The translations under genes and the position numbers were made by a program. Below are positions 7,914 through 17,198 of a stretch of 32,819 bases of DNA, piece by piece. Below the pieces are notes generated by a model that worked only from the letters and a program-made list of their open reading frames with translations, was not told the origin of the DNA and ran no database searches. The DNA lies in contig JAPLNB010000169.1 of NCBI GenBank assembly GCA_026693085.1, forward strand, positions 1 through 32,819. Direction: 5' to 3'. Each line of letters opens with the position of its first letter. Position 1 is the stretch's first letter. Source of the stretch: Planctomycetota bacterium (GTDB taxonomy: Bacteria > Planctomycetota > Phycisphaerae > Tepidisphaerales > Tepidisphaeraceae).

Positions 7914-10900
7914 TCAAGACAGCAGCGCCTTGGTCGAAAACAGCCCTGCCAGCAGGCTCTGCGTTTCGTGCTTGGTGGGTTGCATCTGAGGCTGCGCCGA
8001 CTGGGGCAAGGGCGTCGGCGCATCCGTCACAGACATACGCGCGCCCTGCCCAATATAGGTGCTATCGATCAGGAAGTAGTCGTCCGCGTTGACGGTGCCA
8101 TCGTAATTGAAGTCACCGTTGTAATGCCCGGCCGCCTGGGTGATGTACCCGGAGTCGATCAGGAAGTAATCGCTGGCGTTGATCATCCCATCCAAGGTCG
8201 CATCCCCATTCCAAGTGTACTTCACCAAGATGCAGTTGGCGTCGACGATCTGGTAGTCAAAGTAGGTGTAGAACGCGCCGGAATCGCCGCCTCGGTCATT
8301 GAAGAGCGCCGCCAGGCCGGTCAAGCCGTTGGCCAATGCTCCGCTGCTTGTGATGCCGGCACCACGCCATTGGATCGAACCGCCGGACCTGGCCGACCCG
8401 ATGCAACTCTGCACCCGCTCATACAGCAGGTCGCGGCTTTGCGGATCGCCTTGAACGATCAGATCGCCGCTGCCCAGGTCCAGCAGGCCTTGCGCGCTGA
8501 TGCTCAGAGCCCTCAGTCGCAGCGCCCGCCGGGTGCTCGATGCGATGTTGACGCGGGCGGAGTCATTGATCGTCAGCGATGCGAACTCCTGGTCCGTGGC
8601 CAGGGTGATGGCCGCGGCATTGTTCAGGGTGATCCCGAGATTCATCGCGCCAGCGGTCGTATCCAGGAGGGTGGTGCCTCCATTGACGATCAGGGTGTTG
8701 TTGCCGACACCGACCATGATCACCAATGCCTGCGACTTCGCGGCGTTCAGGCCTGTGCCGGAGATCGTGATCGTGTCGTCCCCCTCGGTAAGCTCGGCGC
8801 TCCCCGTGTCCACGATGATGGTGTCGGCGTTGCTGACGACCACCGGTACGATCGGCATGCCGTTGGTGCCGGAAATCCGTGTTTGGCCCGCAGCGGGACA
8901 ATCCACCGCCAGGTTGTCCACATCGTTTTGCGTGCTCAGGGTGAACGACGCACAACCATCCACCGCGAAAGATTCCACTCCGGTGAACGAGACGTTCCGG
9001 TTGCCAAAATTGACCAGCCCGACGTCCGTGACGTCGGGGTTCGGAAAGAAGGTCGCCGCGAGCGTGCCGTTGCCCAGGATCCGCAGCAAGTCGCCCGACA
9101 CGCTCTGCGATCCGCCATCGAAAACCAGGCCGCCTGCCGGGATCGGGTTGCCATTGGACATATCGATCGTCAGAACGTCGTCGCCGTTTCCCCCCAGGAA
9201 GGCCAGCGAAGTGACCAGGTCGCGCTTCAGATAGAAAGTCGCCTCCCCGGTGGTAGGCACGTTCTGGAAGAACTCCAGGAAAATGCCCGCGGTGTCCAGG
9301 CGGAGTGCGCAGTTGTCCGGCCCGTCCGTTCCGTACCACATGCTCGGCACCGCAGATACCACGATGCTCGCTACCCCCGCCCCGGCCAGATTGTCGGTAA
9401 CCGTCACGACAACGGTATGCATCCCGGGCACCGTGAACACATGCGAGAGCTTGAAGGTCTGGTCGGCGTTCAAAACGACCGGCTCAGGGCCATTTCCCTC
9501 GTCCCAATCCACCGTGCCGATCCAGATCTGCCCCTCGTTGGGATCAACAAACGAGGCATTGCGACTGAAGGTATAGCCGACGCCGATGGTCCCCGTCGCG
9601 GCACCGACACTCACAACCGGGATCACTTGCCCGCGGTTCTCCCTGCCTGGCGTTCCGCCCACGAAGTCGGACATCCAGTTCACTGAATCATTGCCGTAGC
9701 TGGTCGCTTGCAGGCGGCCCAGCGACGCGCCGGTGCCATCGGGCTTCGTCGGCCAAGGCGCTTTGTTGTCGTACTTGATCCGCTCGACGAGCACATATGG
9801 CACGATGGCGTCGCCTTGCGGCTCGGCCGGCTTCGACAACTCGAGCGGTTCGCCTGCCGCGTTGAGCACGCCGATGTACGGTCCGAATATCGGCACCCCC
9901 GCGGGAATGTCATACTTGGTGCGGAACGTCGACGGATCGATCGGCACGACCAATGCGTAACCATCAGCCGGTATCTCGTCGCCGATGTTGAAGCTGAACT
10001 GGACGCCGCTGGTGAATTTCCAGGCGTTCTCCGGGTGGGCCGGGTCGTAGAGCTTGGCGGGGGATCCCGTGGTGTTCTTCAACTCGATGTACTCGTCCTT
10101 GCCGGCCACCGGGTGGTACATCAGCTCGTTGATGACCACAGGCCCAATCAGCGGATACGCGTTGGCAGTCTCGCGAGTTACGGTGCTCATCGCGACAAAA
10201 TCGCTCTTGCCGCTGCTCTTGTTGTAGCGGCCGAAGCTCACGCCGCTGTCGGCCGTTCCGAAGTCAGTCGATTCTTGATATCCGCCAGCGAGGCCGTTGT
10301 AGTTCGATGAAATGTAGAAGTGATTGCTCAACTCGCTGAACGCAAAGCCCAACGCAGCCTGGGTGAGCACATAGTAGGCCAGCCTGGGGACAATCGTGTT
10401 CGTCGGCAACTGGCGCATCTGGAGGTTGTCGGCCAGATTGCTCACGAACCACCCGGAAATGTCGATGTCATTTCCGGTGGTGTTTCGGATCTCCACCCAA
10501 TCGCTGCCCACCTCGAGGGGATTGCTCATGATCTCGTTGATCACGATCGAATCGGGATCCAGCCCTGGGTCAGCGGCGCCCGGCGCTCCGCCGGGCATGC
10601 TGCTTGGCCGCCAGGCGTCCTTGGTGTCCAGCACCGCATTGCTGGCCGACGGATTCACCGCCACCATCGAGAAGCCTCCGCCGTCCACCAGCGGGAACCA
10701 GGTGTTGTTGTAGGTGAACTCCTCGATCAGTTGCCCCAGCGGTCCTTCAAGCCGGATCGTGTCGCCGGCGTTATCCAGCTTCTCGTCAAACGGTCCGGCC
10801 ATGTGGATGGCGTCGCCGTCCGGCGTCGTGTTGCCGTACCGGTTCAGGAAGGCATCCTTGTTCTTCACCACCACAATCCGCTGTGCCGGCGTAAGGTACC

Positions 10901-13900
10901 GGTCTGCCGGGTCGAGCGTGGTGCTGTCGAATACGAAATCGATCCCGTTGGTGAACTGGATCCCCAGCAGGTCAATTGCCACCGCACTGGTGTTCCGGAG
11001 CTCGATAAACTCAAACTCAAAATCCTTGAACCCGCCTCCGGCGGGCACGGGAGGATTGTACATCAGCTCCGTGATGCGTAACGCGGACATGTCCAAGGTA
11101 AATGTCGCGTCGGTCATCGCACTCCAGGTGACGCCGCTGAGCACCCTCGCCTTCACGTTGGTTGTCTGGCTGATCGGAATCGCGCCGCTGTAAAGCGTCG
11201 CGCCGGGCGCCACCGCCCCGCCCAGCAGCCGCGGATCGCTCCCGTCCAGCGTGTAGTAGATCGTTCCCGCCGGCGCGGTCATCGTGAGTGCAAAATTCTT
11301 GGAGATGACCCCGCCGAACTGGCTGAATGTCGGCGCATCAATCGACGGATAAAGCTGCTTGGTCTTGAGTTGCGCCAGCACCACCTTCGACCGTTGGGGG
11401 AAGAAGTTGTTGAGAATGTTGTTGACCACGTTGACCCACGTCGTGTTCCGATTGAGCGGCGGGTGGGTCTTGGAGTCTCCCCAACGGGCGGATTCGCCGA
11501 CCACGGCGCGATCGATCTCGTTTTTCCGCTCGATGAACCGGGCCGCCGGCACGTTACGCTCGGGATGCGTCGGGTCCCACTTGGGATTGAGCGGGTCCAC
11601 ATAGAACACCCCGCCGTTGAAGAACGCCTTGTGCGCGTGGTCCGCAACCTTCAGTTTGAACTCCGCGTTGGCCATGCACTGCTGCCACAGCCACTGGGGG
11701 TTGCTCTTGTCCAGCGAGCTACCCGCCGAATAGGGGCCCATACGGTTTTCGTTGGCATTGAGCAGCGTGTGCTCGGAATCGTGGGCCACAAAGCGGAAGC
11801 CCATGCTGCCGTCCCGCTTCCGGTACCCATAGAAGTTGTTCGGGCTGGTGTTGTTGAGGAAATTCGAAATCGGCGCATCGAGGTTCCCGCCGTACTCGAT
11901 CACGAGCATGTAATCGATCAGGTTGTCAATATCGAGGAGGTTCTCGTAGGCCGGATTCAGTGATCCGTCGGGATTGCGCCCCTGGATTTTGAAATACGAC
12001 GCGTTGGTGGTCAGACCGGCCTTCGCCGCGCTCCAAAGCCTGGTCCACGCCTCCATGTTCCCGTCCGTCGCGTTGATCGTGTACGGCCCAGCCTCGACCT
12101 TGATCACATCGTAATCGTCCGAGGTTCCCCCGAGGTAGCTGGCCGCCCACGACGCCTCCGGCCGCTCGCAGGTGTTGTACAAACCCCAATACTGTCCATT
12201 GATGTACAAATGATAGTAATCGCCCCGCTCACCCATGCTCCCCATCGCGAGTTGGCTGTCCCGCGAGAACACGTCGCGTATGAACACACCGTTCGGATCC
12301 CCCCCGAAGCTCCACGAATAGTTCTGGAAGGTACGCAGATCAAAGCAGTCGAATGCATCCGGTCCGTCGGGCCCGAATACCGGATACTTCAGCTTCCCGT
12401 CCCCATACTCGTCGCGGAAGAAGAATCGGAATGCGTGCTTGGGGTTGTCAGTGCTGCGGCTGTAGCCGCCCCGGATGCGGATGCCGCCGTTCTCCTGGAA
12501 ACCCGATTTGCCGTCCGGGTAGATCAGCTCGACCGACATCGGCCGTTCCCACGCCCTGCCCTCTCTGCCGGGATTGGCGTAGATGCCCGTCGACGAATTG
12601 AACAGGTCGTTCAAATCCATGACGATCGAGAAACTCGGGATGGTCTTCAGATCGTTCTTGATGGTGTCCTTGTACAGCACATTGTTGACGATATCGGGGT
12701 CCATCCCGTAGTTGACGACATTTCCGCCCCAACTGGACGGCCACCCCGTCGGCGTCGCGCCCGTCGCCGATTGGCGGATCACGTCGTCCAGGAATAGGTA
12801 GGTCTGCGCATCGACGTTCGTGGCCACATACCCCGCCTTATAGGCCGCCGCTCGAATCGTCGTCGTCGCCGAAATGTGGATCGGGTTCGTATAGAGGGTT
12901 CCGGTTGTCGCCGTCGGCGCCTTGCCGTCCAGCGTATACCGGATCTGCGCCCCCTCCGTGGTCGTCGTGATCGTCAGGTCAAAGGGAGTGTCATAAAAGC
13001 CGCGATCGTGGTCAAACTTGGTGTCCGCGACCACTCCCAACGCCGCCCCCTGGTTCGCGGTGCCGGGCGTCGGCTTCGTGTAGTACCGTTCCAACACCGG
13101 CGTCGTCACCGCGCTCTGCAGCTCCGGGAGGATCAGAAAATCATAATCGTCCTTGCCGATGTTCAGTCCGTGGATCGCCAGCACGTTGTCTCCCACGGCC
13201 AACGCCGCCTTGTGGTCCGTGATGTCGATGTCCTCGAAGACAATCGCCTGGCTCTTGTCATGGCTGCGCGTTGCGCTGGAGTTGTATGACGGCGAATCCG
13301 GCGCATTCCGCGTCGCCACAAGCTCGCCGTTGATGTACGCGGCAAAGCCGTCGTCGTACTTCATACGCAACATCAGCGAGCTGATGATTCCCACGTCATC
13401 TACATGAAACGGGATGCGGACATACGCCGACGCGTTCTTCCCCAACATCTGCGCCTGAACGTTCGTATTGATCAACCCCGTAAACATCGCCTGGGTTGGC
13501 GGCAAGGTCGTCGTCGTCGAGAGGTAAAGGTCCGCATTGTATGCCGGGCTACCCGCGCCGCTGTTCTTGTGCATCTGCACGTAATACGTCCCCGTCGCCG
13601 GGATGCGGAACGAGTAGATCGCCGCATCATCGCTGTACGGGGCAACCACCGTGCTCGTGCCGTCGTCCGATGCGATCGGCTGCCCCGTCGAATTCAGCAG
13701 GTAGACGCTTGCGTCCATCGCGCCTGCCGCGCCTTTTGAATCCAGATTGACGGTCACCAGGTCCCCGGCCGTAAACAAGAACTTGTAGAAGTCTTCGCTC
13801 GACCCCGCCGTCGCGCTGGTCCGCGACCGGTACTGCACGGCCCGCCAACTGTTCGATACATCGTTCGCCTGCGCAGCGCTGTCGTTAGGCTCCGTCTCCT

Positions 13901-15083
13901 GCGTCACGTTCCCGGTCGTATTCGGCACCCCGCCTGTGTTCTCGAGCCACAACGCCAGGTCATAGGTTCCGCCCGCATCCGCCACCGACCTCAGCTTCAC
14001 AAAATAGGTGTCGTTGGCGGTGATCGTGAAACGATGCAGCAGGGCATCGGTATTCCCACCCGGCCCGCTGTTGTCATCCGCCGTCAGGAGCGTTGGATTG
14101 CTCAGGTTATTGTTGAGGCGATACAGCTCGACATAGCTGTTGGCCATGGTGCCGCGGGCCGAACCGACGCCGGCCGCTGAAATCGTCAGCACATCCCCCG
14201 CGTCAAGGGCGCCAATCCTGTAGAAGTCGGCCCCGATGGTCGTGGTCGCCTCCCCACGGATGCTCAACTGGTAGTAGTTGCTCGTCAGCGCAACAAAGTT
14301 GCCCGAGGCATCGTTGGCGGTTGCGGTGGTGTTGTTGGCCTCAACCTCGGTAGACAGCGCAACGCCGGCGTTGATCTCAAACCCCAAGCCGCTGGTTCCG
14401 CTGCTCCAGGTCGAATCGTCAAAGATGCGATGGGTCCAATCTAACCCCATGTTCGCATTCGCGGGGACGGTCGTTCTTAGCGACGTCCCGGCCGTCAGGT
14501 AGGTCGTCGTGGATATCGTGCTGGATGCCCGCCCATAGGAAATGTCCGTCCTCTGCTCGGGGAACCCCGGCGAATACTCGGATACAACCTTCCCGCTTGG
14601 GTCTGCCAAACCAAGGTACTCGCCATCCACACTCAGGCGGAAGGGCGTGTGCAACGGCTGGCCGGCCGGTGCCGGGACTTTTCCGGATGCGTAGACAATC
14701 GCATAGGCCTTTCCCTCCAACGGCGTGGACGGAAAAGTCCACTCAGTCCGCGTATTCGGATCGTCGGTCGGCCCACTGATCAGTTTGTACCCCTGAAGGT
14801 TGATCGCGGCAGAGTCCGGATTGTAGATCTCAATCCAGTCCGACGAGTCGTCTTCTATGTCTTTCCAACCCTGGTCGTTGCTGGCGAGGAACTCGGTGAT
14901 CATCGGCGAAGCGGCCAACAACTGGCGTGGCTCGAGCGTTTCGAGCGTAGCGGCCCGCCCACAACTTAACCCCCTGGATCGACTATAGATACGTTGTAGT
15001 ACCCGGCTGGTACAGATTTTAAGCAGTCGCCCAAAATCCGTCCTGCTCCGCGCTCCTGCTGCAAGACGCATGTGCCGCTCCAT
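7914..15083 (-). CDS. Giant secreted CotH / lamin-tail / dockerin protein (copy 2)
   Basis: A predicted surface protein of 2389 aa, built like the next gene downstream but longer. The planctomycete signature LEPRQLLAA sits at residue 50. After a lamin-tail domain (61-135) come two pre-peptidase C-terminal (PPC) domains near 255-380 and 395-515 and a PA14-like sugar-binding stretch. Two chitobiase/hexosaminidase C-terminal repeats (YTLDG cores) lie near 690-750 and 1258-1311, on either side of the CotH-like domain (about 860-1106; RGGYSRS, HDSEHTLLN). Further lamin-tail domains start near 1333, 1511 and 1647. A PKD-type domain spans about 1830-1900, with GGNGDDVLTID after it. Two dockerin repeats lie at about 2290-2345, followed by a 40-aa tail. 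The ATG at 15083 lacks a good Shine-Dalgarno sequence; the ATG at 15071 has GGAG 6 nt upstream and may be the real start. Function is inferred as surface adhesion or polymer binding. Confidence 0.88.
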   Translation of the reverse strand: MERHMRLAAGARSRTDFGRLLKICTSRVLQRIYSRSRGLSCGRAATLETLEPRQLLAASPMITEFLASNDQGWKDIEDDSSDWIEIYNPDSAAINLQGYKLISGPTDDPNTRTEWTFPSTPLEGKAYAIVYASGKVPAPAGQPLHTPFRLSVDGEYLGLADPSGKVVSEYSPGFPEQRTDISYGRASSTISTTTYLTAGTSLRTTVPANANMGLDWTHRIFDDSTWSSGTSGLGFEINAGVALSTEVEANNTTATANDASGNFVALTSNYYQLSIRGEATTTIGADFYRIGALDAGDVLTISAAGVGSARGTMANSYVELYRLNNNLSNPTLLTADDNSGPGGNTDALLHRFTITANDTYFVKLRSVADAGGTYDLALWLENTGGVPNTTGNVTQETEPNDSAAQANDVSNSWRAVQYRSRTSATAGSSEDFYKFLFTAGDLVTVNLDSKGAAGAMDASVYLLNSTGQPIASDDGTSTVVAPYSDDAAIYSFRIPATGTYYVQMHKNSGAGSPAYNADLYLSTTTTLPPTQAMFTGLINTNVQAQMLGKNASAYVRIPFHVDDVGIISSLMLRMKYDDGFAAYINGELVATRNAPDSPSYNSSATRSHDKSQAIVFEDIDITDHKAALAVGDNVLAIHGLNIGKDDYDFLILPELQSAVTTPVLERYYTKPTPGTANQGAALGVVADTKFDHDRGFYDTPFDLTITTTTEGAQIRYTLDGKAPTATTGTLYTNPIHISATTTIRAAAYKAGYVATNVDAQTYLFLDDVIRQSATGATPTGWPSSWGGNVVNYGMDPDIVNNVLYKDTIKNDLKTIPSFSIVMDLNDLFNSSTGIYANPGREGRAWERPMSVELIYPDGKSGFQENGGIRIRGGYSRSTDNPKHAFRFFFRDEYGDGKLKYPVFGPDGPDAFDCFDLRTFQNYSWSFGGDPNGVFIRDVFSRDSQLAMGSMGERGDYYHLYINGQYWGLYNTCERPEASWAASYLGGTSDDYDVIKVEAGPYTINATDGNMEAWTRLWSAAKAGLTTNASYFKIQGRNPDGSLNPAYENLLDIDNLIDYMLVIEYGGNLDAPISNFLNNTSPNNFYGYRKRDGSMGFRFVAHDSEHTLLNANENRMGPYSAGSSLDKSNPQWLWQQCMANAEFKLKVADHAHKAFFNGGVFYVDPLNPKWDPTHPERNVPAARFIERKNEIDRAVVGESARWGDSKTHPPLNRNTTWVNVVNNILNNFFPQRSKVVLAQLKTKQLYPSIDAPTFSQFGGVISKNFALTMTAPAGTIYYTLDGSDPRLLGGAVAPGATLYSGAIPISQTTNVKARVLSGVTWSAMTDATFTLDMSALRITELMYNPPVPAGGGFKDFEFEFIELRNTSAVAIDLLGIQFTNGIDFVFDSTTLDPADRYLTPAQRIVVVKNKDAFLNRYGNTTPDGDAIHMAGPFDEKLDNAGDTIRLEGPLGQLIEEFTYNNTWFPLVDGGGFSMVAVNPSASNAVLDTKDAWRPSSMPGGAPGAADPGLDPDSIVINEIMSNPLEVGSDWVEIRNTTGNDIDISGWFVSNLADNLQMRQLPTNTIVPRLAYYVLTQAALGFAFSELSNHFYISSNYNGLAGGYQESTDFGTADSGVSFGRYNKSSGKSDFVAMSTVTRETANAYPLIGPVVINELMYHPVAGKDEYIELKNTTGSPAKLYDPAHPENAWKFTSGVQFSFNIGDEIPADGYALVVPIDPSTFRTKYDIPAGVPIFGPYIGVLNAAGEPLELSKPAEPQGDAIVPYVLVERIKYDNKAPWPTKPDGTGASLGRLQATSYGNDSVNWMSDFVGGTPGRENRGQVIPVVSVGAATGTIGVGYTFSRNASFVDPNEGQIWIGTVDWDEGNGPEPVVLNADQTFKLSHVFTVPGMHTVVVTVTDNLAGAGVASIVVSAVPSMWYGTDGPDNCALRLDTAGIFLEFFQNVPTTGEATFYLKRDLVTSLAFLGGNGDDVLTIDMSNGNPIPAGGLVFDGGSQSVSGDLLRILGNGTLAATFFPNPDVTDVGLVNFGNRNVSFTGVESFAVDGCASFTLSTQNDVDNLAVDCPAAGQTRISGTNGMPIVPVVVSNADTIIVDTGSAELTEGDDTITISGTGLNAAKSQALVIMVGVGNNTLIVNGGTTLLDTTAGAMNLGITLNNAAAITLATDQEFASLTINDSARVNIASSTRRALRLRALSISAQGLLDLGSGDLIVQGDPQSRDLLYERVQSCIGSARSGGSIQWRGAGITSSGALANGLTGLAALFNDRGGDSGAFYTYFDYQIVDANCILVKYTWNGDATLDGMINASDYFLIDSGYITQAAGHYNGDFNYDGTVNADDYFLIDSTYIGQGARMSVTDAPTPLPQSAQPQMQPTKHETQSLLAGLFSTKALLS

Positions 15084-15120
15084 GTTGTCTGACCGCGCCC
15101 TCGAGGGATACGAGCCCTAC

Positions 15121-15186
15121 CTCGGTTACGTCACCAAGAACTACCCGGCTTGTAGTAAAACCTACAGCCGGCTGCGATTAACCGAG
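15121..15186 (-). promoter_or_regulatory. Nested stem-loop leader, element A
   Basis: On the minus strand CTCGGTTA (15186-15179) pairs perfectly with TAACCGAG (15128-15121). Inside, CCGGCTGTAG (15171-15162) pairs with the strand 15155-15145 with one bulged base around the loop GTTTTA. The structure ends 37 nt before the start codon of the 2389-aa gene and begins a few nt after a plausible promoter, so it would form the 5' end of the mRNA. It matches no riboswitch family I recognise. Confidence 0.5.
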
Positions 15187-15194
15187 TTTTATCT

Positions 15195-15223
15195 AAGATA
15201 TCTTGCTTCCGCCCACGACGCAA
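15195..15223 (-). promoter_or_regulatory. Possible sigma-70-type promoter for the 2389-aa gene
   Basis: On the minus strand TTGCGT (15223-15218) and TATCTT (15200-15195) are separated by exactly 17 nt. Matches to consensus are modest (3 of 6 and 4 of 6). The start of transcription would fall next to the first base of element A. The rest of the gap 15084-15339 shows no gene; a short plus-strand frame there has no support. Confidence 0.3.
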
Positions 15224-15339
15224 ACAGAAACGGTTTTGGTAATCTAGGCAAACTGTGACGACGGTTGCCTTGGCCCAGTTCCACCGCCGATCCGCGCCTG
15301 CTCAATGCGGGTCAACCCCCTAAAGCCTTAAGCCAGCCA

Positions 15340-17181
15340 TCACACATCCTTATCGGAATCCAAGCCCGCCGCGCCCGTCGTCTCCTCCCCGTTTTTCTTA
15401 GCCGCGTACGACGACAGCAGCGTCCCGAAATCATCGAGCAACTCGCGAGCCTTCGGCGGCAGGGTCTTCATCAAGCCCTGCGCCGCATTCCCCAGGCCCG
15501 CTGCCTGCATAAACCGCTGGCTCATCTTCACCATCGTCTCCGGGTCCCCAAACACCTGCACATTCGCCTTGGCCATCATGTTCCCCATCGAGACCGCGGC
15601 CTGCACCCGGACTTCCTTGTCCGCCTCGATCCGCAGCTTCTCCAACTCGAACTTTAACGCCGCTTGCTCGAACTCCTGCTTGTTCGACAGGCACTGTCGC
15701 TCGACGTCCACCCTCGCCTGCTCGACGTTGACCTTCTCCCGCTCGACGGTCACATCCACCATCTTGCTGGCCTTGTCGCCGTCCGCCCGGCGGATGCTCG
15801 ACTGCGCATCGCCCTCCGCCAGCCGCAGCTTCGCCTCGTACTGCAGATCGGCCGCCTTCCGCTCCGCCTCGGCCTGCTTCACGACGGTATAGGCCGACAC
15901 GTCTGCGGTCGTTTCCTGGCGGATCTTGTTTTCCTGAATCACCTGCTTCGCCGCGATCAGCTTCTTCTCCGCCTCGCGCGCCGCCTCGGCGGTCACCTGC
16001 ACTGTCAGCACGCTCTGCTTCGCCTGTTCTCGCTGCGCCTCGGCCGTCAACATCTCCGCCTGGGCGGTCGCACGCTCCTGCTCCTTCTGCGCGATGGCCA
16101 CTTCCTTGGCGCGTTCCGCGACGTCGACCGCCTGCTTCTTCAGGATCTGCGCGGTTTCCTGCTCCTTCTGCTTCACGACCAGGGCAATCTGCTTGGCAAT
16201 CTGTGCCTGCTCGACGGTCAGCGTCCGCTCGACCTCCGACGTTTCAATCGTCCGCATTTTCTCGATATCGCGTTTTGCCACGGCCTCGTCCTGCGCCAGC
16301 TTGAACTCCGCGACCTCCCTCTCTCTGGCCGCCCGCACATTGGCGACATTCATCTTCTGCTCGGCCTCAAACTCCGCCTGATCGCGCTCGAGGCTAAGCA
16401 TCTTTTTCCGCGTAGCCACATTCTTCTCGATGACCGCCCGCTCGGCCTCGCGCTCGATCTCATTTCGCTCGACGCGCGCCCTCTGCGTGATCTCCGCGAT
16501 CTTCCGCAGGCCCTGCGCATCGAACACGTTCCGCTCCTGAAGCTGCGTGGGATCAGTCTGGTCCAGCGAGGAAATCGTCACCGACTCCAGCGTCAACCCG
16601 TTCGACGCCAAGTCATGTGTCACGATCGCCTGCACGGAGGAGGCGAATTCATCCCGCTTGCAGTGGAGCTCGACCAGGTCTTTGGTGGCTGCCACCGTCC
16701 GGAGCGCGCTCACGAGCTTCTCCTGCACCAGCTCCGAAACCGCTTCGGGCTGCACGTTCCGCCCGCCCAGCGACCGCGCCGCCTGCAGAATGTCATCGCT
16801 GTTCGCCTGCACCTTGATATAGAACTCCGCCGACAGATCGACCCGCAGATTGTCCTTGGTGATCAGGGCATGCGGCCCGCGTCGCTCAACATTCAGGCGC
16901 ATCGTCGCCAGCGAGACCGGAACCACCTGGTGCACCACGGGGAGCACCACTTTTCCGCCGTCCTTGATGACCAAGGCCCCGCCCATCCCGGTCCGCACAA
17001 ACGCGAGATTTGCCGATGTCTTCCGGTAGAACTTGGCGATGAAGACGGCAATCGCCGCGGCAACCATCAGGAAGCTTCCCAGAGCACATAACCCAACCTG
17101 TGCGCCCCGGTTCAGATACTGCTCGACGAACCAGACGCCGGCTGCCAACACCGCGCCGATAAGGAACGTAAACATGATCAT
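15340..17181 (-). CDS. Flotillin-like SPFH membrane protein (YqiK type)
   Basis: This 613-aa protein belongs to the flotillin group that scaffolds membrane microdomains. Two hydrophobic segments lie at the N-terminus (about 3-20 and 28-49). An SPFH/band-7 domain follows (about 55-230, with the typical SLDQTDPTQL near its end). Then comes a long Ala/Glu/Lys-rich coiled coil (about 230-500) with the alternating heptads of flotillins, and a C-terminal helical region carrying the usual conserved segment KARELLDDFGTLL. Flotillins oligomerise through the coiled coil. The start is well placed, with GAGAGGG 6 nt upstream of ATG 17181. It lies 17 nt downstream of a YqiJ-like OB-fold gene on the same strand, the same pairing as yqiJ-yqiK in Escherichia coli, so the two are probably one operon. 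Family assignment is strong; the client proteins are unknown. Confidence 0.93.
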   Translation of the reverse strand: MIMFTFLIGAVLAAGVWFVEQYLNRGAQVGLCALGSFLMVAAAIAVFIAKFYRKTSANLAFVRTGMGGALVIKDGGKVVLPVVHQVVPVSLATMRLNVERRGPHALITKDNLRVDLSAEFYIKVQANSDDILQAARSLGGRNVQPEAVSELVQEKLVSALRTVAATKDLVELHCKRDEFASSVQAIVTHDLASNGLTLESVTISSLDQTDPTQLQERNVFDAQGLRKIAEITQRARVERNEIEREAERAVIEKNVATRKKMLSLERDQAEFEAEQKMNVANVRAAREREVAEFKLAQDEAVAKRDIEKMRTIETSEVERTLTVEQAQIAKQIALVVKQKEQETAQILKKQAVDVAERAKEVAIAQKEQERATAQAEMLTAEAQREQAKQSVLTVQVTAEAAREAEKKLIAAKQVIQENKIRQETTADVSAYTVVKQAEAERKAADLQYEAKLRLAEGDAQSSIRRADGDKASKMVDVTVEREKVNVEQARVDVERQCLSNKQEFEQAALKFELEKLRIEADKEVRVQAAVSMGNMMAKANVQVFGDPETMVKMSQRFMQAAGLGNAAQGLMKTLPPKARELLDDFGTLLSSYAAKKNGEETTGAAGLDSDKDV

Positions 17182-17198
17182 ATGAATCCCTCTCCGCG

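Noticed and set aside
7875-9686. 603-aa plus-strand open frame
   Set aside because: Antisense to the 2389-aa gene, whose lamin-tail and dockerin domains are clear. The His/Arg/Gln-rich translation is typical of a shadow frame.
15070-15258. 62-aa plus-strand open frame in the gap before the flotillin gene
   Set aside because: It overlaps the start of the surface-protein gene and the structured leader, and has no motif or ribosome binding site.
15186-15280. Cyclic-di-GMP (GEMM-I) riboswitch on the plus strand, suggested by GACGCAAA and GGTTGCC
   Set aside because: The partner motif GGGCAAACC and the tetraloop-receptor layout are absent, and no plus-strand gene follows.
15664-17091. 475-aa plus-strand Leu/Arg/His-rich open frame
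   Set aside because: Antisense to the flotillin coiled coil; composition follows from the Ala/Glu codons on the other strand.
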